From Acidipropionibacterium sp. (GTDB lineage Bacteria; Actinomycetota; Actinomycetes; Propionibacteriales; Propionibacteriaceae), in the NCBI GenBank assembly GCA_022647765.1, contig JALCLH010000006.1, forward strand, positions 175,533 through 239,532: a stretch of DNA of 64,000 nucleotides. The letters are read 5' to 3'. Below the pieces are notes generated by a model. The model saw nothing but the letters and a program-made list of their open reading frames with translations, did not search any database and was not told the DNA's origin. Below are positions 55,653 to 64,000 of the stretch, piece by piece; positions within the stretch are counted from its first letter, which is position 1; each line of letters opens with the position of its first letter. A program made the translations under genes and the position numbers.

Positions 55653-57062
55653 TCAGCCCAGCAGATCCTCCGGCGAGACGACCTCCACTGTGAACCCGGC
55701 CTCCTGAAGAGCCGGCGCCAGACGCTCCGCCTGCCCGCTGATCCCGATCCCCCAGCAATCCGCAGGCAGAAGCTCGGTCCAGGCCTCGTTCGCCCGGTCG
55801 GCGCCGACAGCCGCCGTGTCGGCCATCAGCTGGTCCACCCAGGATCCGGTGAGTCCGGCCATCTCCAGCACCGCGACCTGCCGGGCCACCGAGGTCGCGG
55901 TGTCGTACTGCAGCGGAGCGACGCCCACGGAGTGGTTGCGAGCATCGCGCACCTCGTCCTCCTCGAGCGCCGGGGACGCCGGATCGAGCAGCTCCAGCCC
56001 GACCTGCAGGGCCTCGGCGGCCACCTCGGTGCGAAATGCCCCGCCGACCGTCACCAGACCGCCGTCCCGCAGCGCGATGACCCCCGCCGAGACGCCGTAG
56101 GACCAGCCCTTCTCCTCGCGCAGCACCGTGTTGAGCCGGGACCCGAAGGTCCCGCCCAGCACCGCGCAGGCCACCTTGAGGGCCGCCCACCGCGGATCCT
56201 GGCGCCCGGGAACCCGGGCCTGGATGCGGACATCCGCCTGAACGGCGTCCGGACGGTCGACCAGCAGAACCGACATCGGCTTGGCCAACCCAGACTCCCC
56301 GGACGTCGGGCCGACGGCCCCCGGCGTCACACCTCCCACCGTCCGCTCCCCGGTCCATCCGGAGAAGGCATCCAGCTCCACCGACTCCACCCCGTCGCCG
56401 GCCAGCACCAGCACGGCCCCGACCGGACGCCAGGTGGCGTCGCGGAAAGCCCGCACGTCGCCGGGGGTGATCTCCTCCAGGGTGGTCCCGGTGCCCACCG
56501 TCGGCCGGGCCGCCCGATGACCCAGCGGCCATACCCGCCGGGAGGCCGCCAGCCCCGCCAGACTCGGCCCGTTCTGGGCCGTCTGGGCCAGACCGGCCCG
56601 CGCCTGCGCGATCTGGCGTCTCACATCCTCGTCGGCCAGCGCCGAGGATCTCACGATCTCGGCCAGCAGGTCGATTGCCGGCGCAAGATTCCGGCGGGGA
56701 ACATCGATACCGGCATGGCTGGAGGTGAGACCGCAGGAGCCGCCGTAGTCGGCGCCGATCGACTCCATCGCCTCTGCCAGCGCCGCTCCCGGATGCTCCA
56801 GAGTTCCCTCATCGCTGGTGGTCAGCACCAGATTGGCCACCCCCTCGCGGGCCGGATCCTCACTGTCCAGCGGGACGTCGAGGGCCAGCTCGGCGGTGAC
56901 CACCTGCTGACCGGGCATCGGGACGCGGACCACCCGAAGCCCGGAGTCCAGCTGCTCGTGGATCGACGCCGGGAAGCTCCACGGCGAGGTCGAGGTGACC
57001 TCCGGCCGCCGGTTGAGGGCCGAATTGAGAGATGGGTTGGGGGAAGAAGTGTGAGCGGTCAT
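55653..57062 (-). CDS. M16 peptidase-like subunit, no HxxEH motif
   Basis: 469 residues, intact. M16 fold: HEQLDSGLRVVRVPMPGQQV at the N-terminus, R1-type region PLDSEDPAREGVANLVLTTS where HxxEH is absent, and the C-terminal GGTFGSRLNTVLREEKGWSY that matches the Arg/Tyr motif of M16 C-domains. So it should be the structural, non-catalytic partner of the next gene, whose stop overlaps its ATG (ATGA). Together they would form a heterodimeric zinc peptidase acting on peptides. Confidence 0.88.
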   Translation of the reverse strand: MTAHTSSPNPSLNSALNRRPEVTSTSPWSFPASIHEQLDSGLRVVRVPMPGQQVVTAELALDVPLDSEDPAREGVANLVLTTSDEGTLEHPGAALAEAMESIGADYGGSCGLTSSHAGIDVPRRNLAPAIDLLAEIVRSSALADEDVRRQIAQARAGLAQTAQNGPSLAGLAASRRVWPLGHRAARPTVGTGTTLEEITPGDVRAFRDATWRPVGAVLVLAGDGVESVELDAFSGWTGERTVGGVTPGAVGPTSGESGLAKPMSVLLVDRPDAVQADVRIQARVPGRQDPRWAALKVACAVLGGTFGSRLNTVLREEKGWSYGVSAGVIALRDGGLVTVGGAFRTEVAAEALQVGLELLDPASPALEEDEVRDARNHSVGVAPLQYDTATSVARQVAVLEMAGLTGSWVDQLMADTAAVGADRANEAWTELLPADCWGIGISGQAERLAPALQEAGFTVEVVSPEDLLG

Positions 57063-58376
57063 CGTGACTCCTCCGTTCCGGGACGGCGATGGACCAGGAC
57101 CGAGGCCCGGTCCGGGTCGAGCCACCTCGCGGCGGACGTCGCCACATCGGCCGCCCCGACCTGTGTGACCCGCTGCAGATAGCTGTTGGCCAGCTCTGCG
57201 GATCCCATGATGGTCTCGTTGAAGTTGAGGGCGTCGGCGCGGTCGTCGGCGGTGGCGAGCTCCATCAGCCACTCGCGTTCCAGCTGGGCATGTGCCCTTG
57301 CCAGCTCCTGGTCCGTGGGTCCGTCCGCCGCCAATCCGTTCAGCGCGGCGCGCACCTCGTCGGTGAACTGCGATTCGGTGACGCCGGGGCGCAGATGGGC
57401 CACCAGGGTCGCCGCGGACCGGCCGCGGGACAGACCCAGGTCGTAGCCGGAGATTCCCTCGACCAGCTCCTTCTCGCGCAGCAGACGGCGCACCAGCCGC
57501 GAGGCCATCCCGGTGGTGAGCACCGAGAGGGCATCCTCGAGCCTCAGCTGGCCGGTGTCGGTCACCGACGGCGAGGGCCACGACATGGTGACCGCGGTCC
57601 GCGGCACGTCGCGCTCCAGCACGAGTCGCGACGGCGTCGGAATCAGATCCGAGGCCTGGCACCCGGTCCCGCGCCGGCGCTGCCCCCTCAGCGGCAGGGA
57701 CCGAACCCAGGTACCGATCGGCCAGCCTCAGCGCCTCATCGGCACTTACGCACCCGGCGATCACCAGGCAGGCGTTGTCGGGCCGGTACCACGTCCGATG
57801 GAAGGAGACGACGTCCTCCAGGGACGCGGCATCCAGATCGGGCACCGAGCCGATCGTGCTGTGGGCATAGGGGTGGGCGGCGCCGGTATCGCCGCCCACG
57901 GCCGAGCCGGACCCGAACTGCTGCGTCAGCAGATGGTCGAACAGGTCGCCATAGGGCACGTTGTCGTAGCGCTGGCGCTTCTCCTCCTTGACCACCTCGC
58001 GCTGGGTGTTCAGGTTCTCAGTCGTCACCGCCAGATGAGCCAGCCGCTCGGACTCCAACCACAGCGCCAGCTCCAGCGCCCCGGCCGGCACCGTCTCGAA
58101 GTAGTTCGTCCGGTCGAAGCTGGTGGTGGCATTCGCCGTCCCGCCCACCGACTCGATGGTGGCCAGGTGCTCCCCCGAGGCGATCCCGCTGGTGGTGCCC
58201 GAGAACATCAGGTGCTCGAAGAGATGGGCGAAGCCGAAATGGCCGGGGCTCTCGTCGGCGGAACCGACCCGGTACCAGATGTTGACCGCCACCGCCGGGC
58301 AGGTCATGTCCGGATTGACCACCACCCGCATCCCGTTGTCGAGGGTGGCCGACCTCAGCTCGATGTCTCCTGGCAT
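57059..58376 (-). CDS. M16 zinc peptidase, catalytic subunit (one frameshift)
   Basis: About 440 residues. Zinc motif in GHFGFAHLFEHLMFSGT (HxxEH) with the downstream glutamate in NLNTQREVVKEEKRQRYDN. DNACLVIAGCVSADEALRLA follows. A frame change near 57650 separates PGLGSDS from IPTPSRLVLERDVPRTAV; the C-domain has TGMASRLVRRLLREKELVEG. Coupled to the non-catalytic subunit by ATGA. A family B repeat lies upstream in the divergent gap. Confidence 0.88.
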
Positions 58377-58404
58377 GTGCCTGAGAGTATCCGGTCTGCC
58401 GAGG

Positions 58405-58480
58405 TGCGCTTTTCACTCGCGTAAGGCCCGGTTCCCGCGTCGCACCTCAGAACCCGCCTGTTACGCGAGTGAAAAGTGCA
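58405..58480. repeat. Family B intergenic palindromic repeat, copy 5 (76 bp)
   Basis: Arms TGCGCTTTTCACTCGCGTAA and TTACGCGAGTGAAAAGTGCA; inner stem GGTTC/GAACC. In the divergent gap between the M16 and DUF5318 genes. Confidence 0.85.
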
Positions 58481-58543
58481 CCCGGAGCGCCCCAACCACT
58501 CACGAATGGGACCCTGGCCGCCGAGCGCCGTACTCTGGAGCGC

Positions 58544-58963
58544 ATGAAAACGCAGCGAGAAGTGGTCTCCCACGCGCTGCAGCGCCGTCGAGCACTGGAG
58601 GCGCTGCGCAGGCCTCAGGTCGACCTCAACGCCCCGGCATCCTGCGACGCCGATCCGATGCTGGTCCGCGCCGCCCTGCACCACGGCGAGCAGATGGACC
58701 GGTCCTGCCCGGTCTGCGAGTCCCCGCGGCTCACCCTGCTGCGCTACACCTTCGGCCGCCAGCTCGGCCAGTTCTCCGGCCGGATCAGAAGCGCCGAGGA
58801 GCTGGAGGAGATGGAGACCCAGTTCGGCGAATTCCGGGTCTATGAGGTCGAGGTCTGCCCCGACTGTCTGTGGAATCACATCCTGACCCACTACATTCTG
58901 GGGGACGGCCGCCGACGCAGGCCGCCGCGTCACCAGCAGACTGTGGAGGACATCTATGGCTGA
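58544..58963 (+). CDS. DUF5318 family protein
   Basis: 139 residues. Two CxxC pairs, CPVC (in DRSCPVCESPRLTLLRYTFG) and CPDC (in EVCPDCLWNHILTHYILG), imply a zinc ribbon. GGAG precedes ATG 58544. Its stop lies inside the start of the penicillin-binding protein gene (8-bp overlap). DUF5318 upstream of a class A PBP is a conserved actinobacterial arrangement, suggesting a cell-wall link, but the function is unknown. Confidence 0.88.
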   Translation: MKTQREVVSHALQRRRALEALRRPQVDLNAPASCDADPMLVRAALHHGEQMDRSCPVCESPRLTLLRYTFGRQLGQFSGRIRSAEELEEMETQFGEFRVYEVEVCPDCLWNHILTHYILGDGRRRRPPRHQQTVEDIYG

Positions 58964-61286
58964 ACCGAAACGTAGGGGCAGCGCGCCGCGGCACGCCGCC
59001 CCTGACGAGTCGGGATACTCCAGCACCGGTCACTCGAGCAGTTCGGGTGGACACGGCTCGAGGCTGGGCACCTTCTTCAAGAGGCTCTTCTTCACCCTCC
59101 TGGTGCTCTTCCTGGTGGTCGTCCTGGCGGTCGGTGTCACGATCATCGTGTTCTACAACCGCACGAATCTCCCCGACGCCAATCAGGACTTCCAGACCAA
59201 CACCTCCTTCGTCTACTTCAACGACTCGACCACCAAGCTCGGGTCCTTCTCCATCCAGAACCGCCAGACCATCGGCTACGACCAGATGCCGCAGTCCATC
59301 AAGGACGCCGTGATCGCCGCCGAGAACCAGTCCTTCTGGACCGACAACGGGATCTCCTTCAAAGGCATCACCCGGGCCGTCTACGCCATCTCCCGCGGCG
59401 GCGAGGTGCAGGGCGGCTCGACCATCACCCAGCAGTACATCAAGGTGCTGTATCTGAACCAGGATCGCACCATGTCGCGCAAGTTCAAGGAACTGGTGCT
59501 GGCGGTGAAGATGGGCAGGCAGGTGCCCAAACAGGACATTCTCGCGGGCTATCTCAACACCATCTATTTCGGGCGCGGCGCCTACGGCATCGAGGCGGCG
59601 TCGAAGGCCTATTTCAATGTGAGCGCCGAGAAGCTCACCATTCCGCAGTCGGCGGCGCTGGCCGCGATCATCAACAATCCCTCCCTCTTCGATCCGTCCA
59701 ACGGGAACGCGGCCAGGGCCCGTCTGCTGGACCGCTACCGATACGTCCTGGACGGGATGCTCCGGCGGGCAATATCACCCAGGCTCAGCACGACACCTAC
59801 GCGCGCGCCCTTCCGGTCTTCCCCGACGTCCCGATCAACAATCGGTGGGGCGGGACCAACGGCTATCTGCTGAAGATGGTCGAGCAGGAGCTGCTGGACG
59901 ACGGCTTCTCCGAGGACCAGGTCAACGGCGGCGGGCTCAAGATCACCACGACCTTCGACCTCACCGCCCAGCGCGCGGCGGTCACCACCGGCCAGCGCTT
60001 CCAGATGACCGCCGGAGCCAATGCCGGCGAGGCCAAGGCCAAGCAGCTGCACGCCGCGATCGCCTCGGTCGACACCGCCACCGGCGGGGTGATCGCTCTC
60101 TACGGCGGTAACAACGACTATGTCGCCAACACCCGGAACTGGGCGACGACGGCCCGCCCCGCGGCGTCCACCTTCAAGACCTACGCGGCGATCGCCGGGC
60201 TGCGCAACGGCTTCAACCTGGAGTCCGTCCTCGACGGCGACTCCTTCACCCCGAAGGGCGACAAGACGCCGATCCGCAACGAGTTCAAGGAGGAGTACGG
60301 CCCCGTCACGCTGAAGAAGGCGCTGGAGGACTCCATCAACACCGCCTTCGTCGACCTGGTCTCCCAGATCCGCAACGGCCCGGCCCAGGTGGTCAAGGCG
60401 GCCAACGACGCCGGGGTGCCCAAGGGCGACGGATGGGATCTCAACAACCGCATCCCGCTCGGCGTCGCCGAGGTCAGCCCGCTCCACCAGGCCGCCGGCT
60501 ACGCGACCCTGGCCGACGAGGGCAAGCAGGTCACTCCGCACGTCGTCGCCAAGGTGACCGACAAGAGCGGCAAGACCCTCTATACGGCCAAGACTCCCAG
60601 TAAGCAGGCCATTGAGAAGGACATCTCGCACGACGTCACCTATGCCTTGGAGAATGTGGTGAGCGAGGGCACCGGCACCGCGGTTTCCGGGCTCGGCTAT
60701 CCGGTGGCCGGAAAGACCGGCACCAACGGCGTCGGCGACACGATCACCTCCGCATGGTTCGTGGCCTACACCCGCCAGATATCCACCGCCGTGATGTATG
60801 TGGCGGGAGATTCCGGAAATGGGGATCTGGATGCCTATGCAGCGCCCGGGGATGCCACATTCTTCGGCGGCACCTATCCGGCGCAGACCTGGGCCGCATA
60901 TATGAGCGTGGCGATGTCGGGCAAGAAGGCACAGAAATTCCCCGAACCGTCCTGGGTGAATCTCAGCGGCAAGCACCACGGCAGCTCGGATCCCCAGACC
61001 AGTGCGGCGGATCCGACCACTCAGGGCCGCCGCTCCCGAGACGACCAGCACCTCGACATGGCAACCCAGCTGGAGCGCGCCGGCCACCCGGACAACGACC
61101 ACGACGAGCCGCCCGACCCGTCAGCAGACGACCTCGCAACCCACCAGGAGCGCCGAGCCGCAGCAGCCCCAGCAGCCGCAGCAGCCTGAGCAGCCACAGA
61201 CCTCCACCCGGGGGGCCGAGGGAGGCGGCGCCACCGCCAGATCCTCCACCGGGACCGGCGGCAACAACAACGAGGGACACCGGTGA
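58956..61286 (+). CDS. Class A penicillin-binding protein (two frameshifts)
   Basis: About 775 residues, bifunctional peptidoglycan glycosyltransferase/transpeptidase. N-terminal membrane anchor LFFTLLVLFLVVVLAVGVTI; GT51 domain AAENQSFWTDNGISFKGITR, GGSTITQQYIKVLYL, KFKELVLAVKMGRQ, YLNTIYFGRGAYGIEAASKA; transpeptidase motifs STFK (ARPAASTFKTYAAIAG), SIN (EDSINTAFVDL) and KTG (PVAGKTGTNGVGD). The usual Glu-Asp of GT51 motif 1 reads Glu-Asn here. Frame changes near 59770 and in GGG near 61020; the latter opens a Thr/Pro/Gln-rich tail (PETTSTSTWQPSW, PQQPQQPQQPEQPQ) ending at TGA 61284. An essential type of gene, so the breaks are probably errors. Confidence 0.92.
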
Positions 61287-61370
61287 GCTTTCCCCAGCAC
61301 TACGCCGGGGCCGGGGCGTCGTCGCTCGCTGGTCTCGCGCTGGGGCCTAGACCGGCGGATCGGCGGCCCG

Positions 61371-62786
61371 ATGGGGCGTCACGCCTGGCCGCGCGGGAGG
61401 TTCTTCGACCCGGCGCCGTGGGCGGTGCTCACCGCCACCATCGTCTGGCTGCTCACCATCTACCGGATGACGCCGTGCGTCCAGCACGACGCGACCAAGG
61501 GGGTCGACCCCTACCAGCGGATGTGCTACTCCGACATCCCGGTGATCTACCAGAGCTCCGGGATGGGCAAGGGCGGTGGCCTGCTGAGCGGCCTGGGCAT
61601 CGAGCAGAGCCCGCTGGTGGTGGCCCTGATGGCCTTCTGCCGGGCGGTCGTGAAGCTGTTCGGCGCCCATGTCGGGCCGACGGCGTCCCCCCAGCAGATT
61701 CTGGGCGCCGCCAACGCCTACTGGGGGGTCGCTCAGATCGTGCTCTTCGCGGCCTTCCTGGGCGTGGTGGTGGCTGCCATGCTGATGGGCCGCGGGTCGG
61801 ACGCCGGGGTCGGCGTCGACTCCTGGGGTCGCCCGGACGGCCCGCAGCGACGCAGCTGGGACGTGTTCTGGGTGGCCGCCAGCCCCTGCATCTATCTGGC
61901 CGGGCTGGTCGACTTCACCCTGGTGCCGGTGTGCCTGGCGATGTTCTCGATGCTGGCCTGGACCCGGCGTCGCCCGGTGCTGGCCGGGGTGCTGATGGGG
62001 CTGGCCTGCGCCGGCAGCCTGCAGGCCGCGCTGATCGCCTTCGCGGTCCTGGTGCTGTGCCTGCGGGCCACCCGGCTGTCCGAGCTGGGCCGGTACCTGG
62101 TGGCGACGATCGTGGTGCTGGCGGCCTGTCATGCGGTCGCCCTGGCGATCAGCCCGGCCACCTGGTGGCGCAGTTTCCACGGCACCTTCTGGTCGGGCAC
62201 CGGGCTGGGCACCGTCTGGTACATCGTCAAGGACTCGACGGGGTCCATCGTGCCCTGGGTGGGGTGGATCTCCGGCGTCCTCACCGCGGCCGGGCTCATC
62301 GCACTGGCCTGGTTCTCGCTGTCGATCCCGCGGCGTCCCCGGGTCTCCCAGGTGGCCTGCCTGGCGGTGATCGTCTTCTTCCTCACCGCGAAGGTGTACT
62401 CCCCGCAGTTCGTGCTGCTGCTGGTGCCGCTGTGCGTGCTGGCCCGCCCCGACTGGCGCGACTGGACCGTCATCACGGTCACCGAGTCGCTCTACTTCTG
62501 CGCGGTGTGGGCGCATCTGGGCGGGATGTCGTTGCCCGGGGGGTCCAGCGCCGACATCGTCTACTGGGCTGCGATCGTGCTGCGGCTGGCCGGCGAGGTG
62601 TGGTTCGGCTGGGGGATCGTCGACGACATGAGACGCCCCTGGGTGGACTCGGTGCGGATCGGGTTCACCGACGATCCGACCGGCGGAGTGCTCGATCATG
62701 CCCCCGACGGGCAGGACGAGGTGACGCCGGATGCCGGGGCTCCCGGGGATCTCGGGAGTCCGGTGATAGCGGGGGACCGAGGGTGA
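61371..62786 (+). CDS. Polytopic membrane glycosyltransferase-like protein (GT87-like)
   Basis: 471 residues from ATG 61371; about 10 spans. Layout resembles GT-C/alpha-mannosyltransferases: N-terminal WAVLTATIVWLLTIYRMTP, soluble loop DPYQRMCYSDIPVIYQSSGM, then VFWVAASPCIYLAGLVDFTL and AKVYSPQFVLLLVPLCVLA. An alternative start, GTG 61283, overlaps the PBP stop (GTGA) as elsewhere in this run; using it needs one frame correction near 61365, and I think it likely. Next gene overlaps by GTGA. Probably adds sugars to a lipid-linked or cell-envelope glycan. Confidence 0.75.
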   Translation: MGRHAWPRGRFFDPAPWAVLTATIVWLLTIYRMTPCVQHDATKGVDPYQRMCYSDIPVIYQSSGMGKGGGLLSGLGIEQSPLVVALMAFCRAVVKLFGAHVGPTASPQQILGAANAYWGVAQIVLFAAFLGVVVAAMLMGRGSDAGVGVDSWGRPDGPQRRSWDVFWVAASPCIYLAGLVDFTLVPVCLAMFSMLAWTRRRPVLAGVLMGLACAGSLQAALIAFAVLVLCLRATRLSELGRYLVATIVVLAACHAVALAISPATWWRSFHGTFWSGTGLGTVWYIVKDSTGSIVPWVGWISGVLTAAGLIALAWFSLSIPRRPRVSQVACLAVIVFFLTAKVYSPQFVLLLVPLCVLARPDWRDWTVITVTESLYFCAVWAHLGGMSLPGGSSADIVYWAAIVLRLAGEVWFGWGIVDDMRRPWVDSVRIGFTDDPTGGVLDHAPDGQDEVTPDAGAPGDLGSPVIAGDRG

Positions 62787-63989
62787 CCTCGCGCTCCTCC
62801 CGGCCCGTGCGCTCTTCTCGCGCAGCTGTGCTCCCGACGATGCCCGCCGACGATCTGCCCCTGGTGCTCAGGACCTGGCTGGGCAGCCGGGTCCTGCTGG
62901 CCGGCGTCCTGGTCGTGGTGGCGCTGAGCGGTCCACGGGTTCGAGGCGGCGATCTCCAACTGGGACGTCCAGCACTTCATGTCCATCGCCAGGAACGGCT
63001 ACGCCGACCCGCTGGAGATGGCCTTCTTCCCCGGGCTGCCCGGGGTGATGCGCGCCGGTGCGCTGATCGGCCTGCCGATGCCGGTCACCGGGGCTCTGCT
63101 GGCGCTGATCTGCTCCCTGGTGGCGGCCCTGGCGCTGTTCCGGATCGGCGGGACGGTGCCCGCCTGCCTGTGGCTGATCGCGCCGACTGCGGTCTTCACC
63201 ACTGTCGGCTACACCGAGGCGCCGTTCTGCGCGGCGGCCTTCTGGGCCTGGGAGAGGGCCCGGGCGGGGAAGTGGTGGCCCGCGGCGGGGCTGGCGGCGC
63301 TGGCCTGCACGCTGAGAGTCTCGGGGCTGTTCCTGGTGGGGGCACTGGCCGTGATGGCGGTGCTGGGGGACGGTCAGTGGCGCGACGGCCGGGCCGGGAA
63401 GGCTGTTCGGCCGGTTGCCAGGACGCCGGCGGCGATCGCCGGGAGGTTGGCTCCGCTGCTCCTGCCGCTGGCGGTGCTGGCCGGCTATGTGGTGTATCTG
63501 CACGGTCCTGACCGGGTCGTGGACGGCCTGGTTCCAGGCCCAGGATCGGGGCTGGGGGAGGGGTTTCACGACCCCGATGGAGTCCCTGCGCAACACCCTG
63601 CCGGCGACCTCGACCTCGGCCTGGAAGTCGGTCTACGGGGCGGACGCCGGTCTGGTGGCGCTGCTGTTCCGGCTGGAGATCGTCGGCGATGGCTGTGGGG
63701 GCTGTCACCACTGTGTACTGCCTGCTGCGGCGACGCTGGGCCTCGGCGTCCTGGGTGGGGATCCAGGTGCTCGCGTTCTCGATCGGGCACTGGTTCATGA
63801 GCGTCAACCGGGCGGTGCTGCTGTGGTTCCCGCTGTTCATCGCGGTCGGGGAGCTGACCCGGGGGCCGGCGCGTCCGGTCGGGGCTCAAGCTGTTCTGGC
63901 GATGGCTGGTGGGCATCTGCGTGATTCTCGAGCTGGCCGTGATGGTGTGGTGGGGGTGGCTGTTCTACGCCGGCAAGTGGTCGAGCTGA
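62783..63989 (+). CDS. PIG-V-like mannosyltransferase family membrane protein (about four frameshifts)
   Basis: About 400 residues when repaired. GTG 62783 overlaps the previous stop. NWDVQHFMSIARNGYADPLE, with the acidic residue after the first span, and MAFFPGLPGVMRAG match the first lumenal-type loop of the PIG-V/GPI-mannosyltransferase-like family in bacteria; GYTEAPFCAAAFWAWERARA and the late VNRAVLLWFPLFIAVGEL fit too. Breaks near 62930, 63525, 63690 and 63880 mostly need one base removed. Ends ...YAGKWSS at TGA 63987-63989, 11 bp before the window end. Confidence 0.75.
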
Positions 63990-64000
63990 GGTGTGGTGGG

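Noticed and set aside
61347..62699. 450-codon minus-strand open frame over the GT87-like gene
   Set aside because: His/Gln/Pro-rich shadow typical of the complement of membrane-protein codons.

Overview
The window is GC-rich (roughly two-thirds G+C), with GTG/TTG starts, many 1-4 nt ATGA/GTGA gene overlaps, a 13E12-type HNH gene, a DUF5318-penicillin-binding-protein pair, an HspR-type HAIR operator and a family 8 polysaccharide lyase. Together these point to a high-GC actinobacterium, most plausibly a member of the Propionibacteriaceae (Acidipropionibacterium-like). The genus is an inference from gene content, not a database result.

Layout. (1) 1-6.5 kb: an amine/amide catabolic block: amidase (cut by the window edge), GabT-type aminotransferase, MFS carrier, YtcJ-type amidohydrolase and a divergent PucR-type regulator. 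(2) 6.7-7.4 kb: a decayed NYN-domain gene with two in-frame TGA codons. (3) 7.5-16.6 kb: a tightly coupled minus-strand urea carboxylase/allophanate hydrolase operon (permease, two urea-amidolyase-associated proteins, urea carboxylase, allophanate hydrolase, TetR regulator). (4) 17.4-25.9 kb: an acid-sugar catabolic cluster (cyclase, FadR-type GntR, DUF1537 kinase, L-threonate-type dehydrogenase, GntP permease, glyoxalase-like protein, P5C-reductase-like protein, divergent MFS), with the 14-bp palindrome ATCAGACCTCTGAT at two promoters. (5) 25.9-36.8 kb: DUF488, PfkB kinase, a PL8 lyase carrying an in-frame piece of transposase, alanine dehydrogenase, D-2-hydroxyacid dehydrogenase, Hsp20 with a HAIR operator, CsbD and GNAT. 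(6) 36.9-47 kb: a DEDDh exonuclease, ProC, 13E12/HNH protein, aminotransferase, DUF697-type GTPase, GH63-like glycosidase and an allantoate-amidohydrolase-type M20 hydrolase. (7) 47.3-53.2 kb: DUF2079 protein, nitrilase, a MarR-regulated MFS pump facing an isochorismatase-like gene, and pyroglutamyl peptidase. (8) 53.26-54.58 kb: an intact ISAs1-type insertion sequence with a perfect 10-bp target duplication. (9) 54.6-64 kb: a Fic protein with a small upstream partner, tRNA-Ala(UGC), an M16 peptidase pair, DUF5318, a class A penicillin-binding protein and two polytopic glycosyltransferase-like proteins.

Two features run through the whole window. First, about 40 single-base frame lesions in about 20 genes, mostly one extra base and often in short G/C runs. 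This looks like uncorrected sequencing error, so I list these genes over their full reconstructed span and mark the breaks. Second, two families of intergenic palindromic repeats of fixed length (family A 81 bp, family B 76 bp) with conserved arms, variable cores and compensatory base changes. These repeats and the lyase/transposase chimera are the most unusual signals here.
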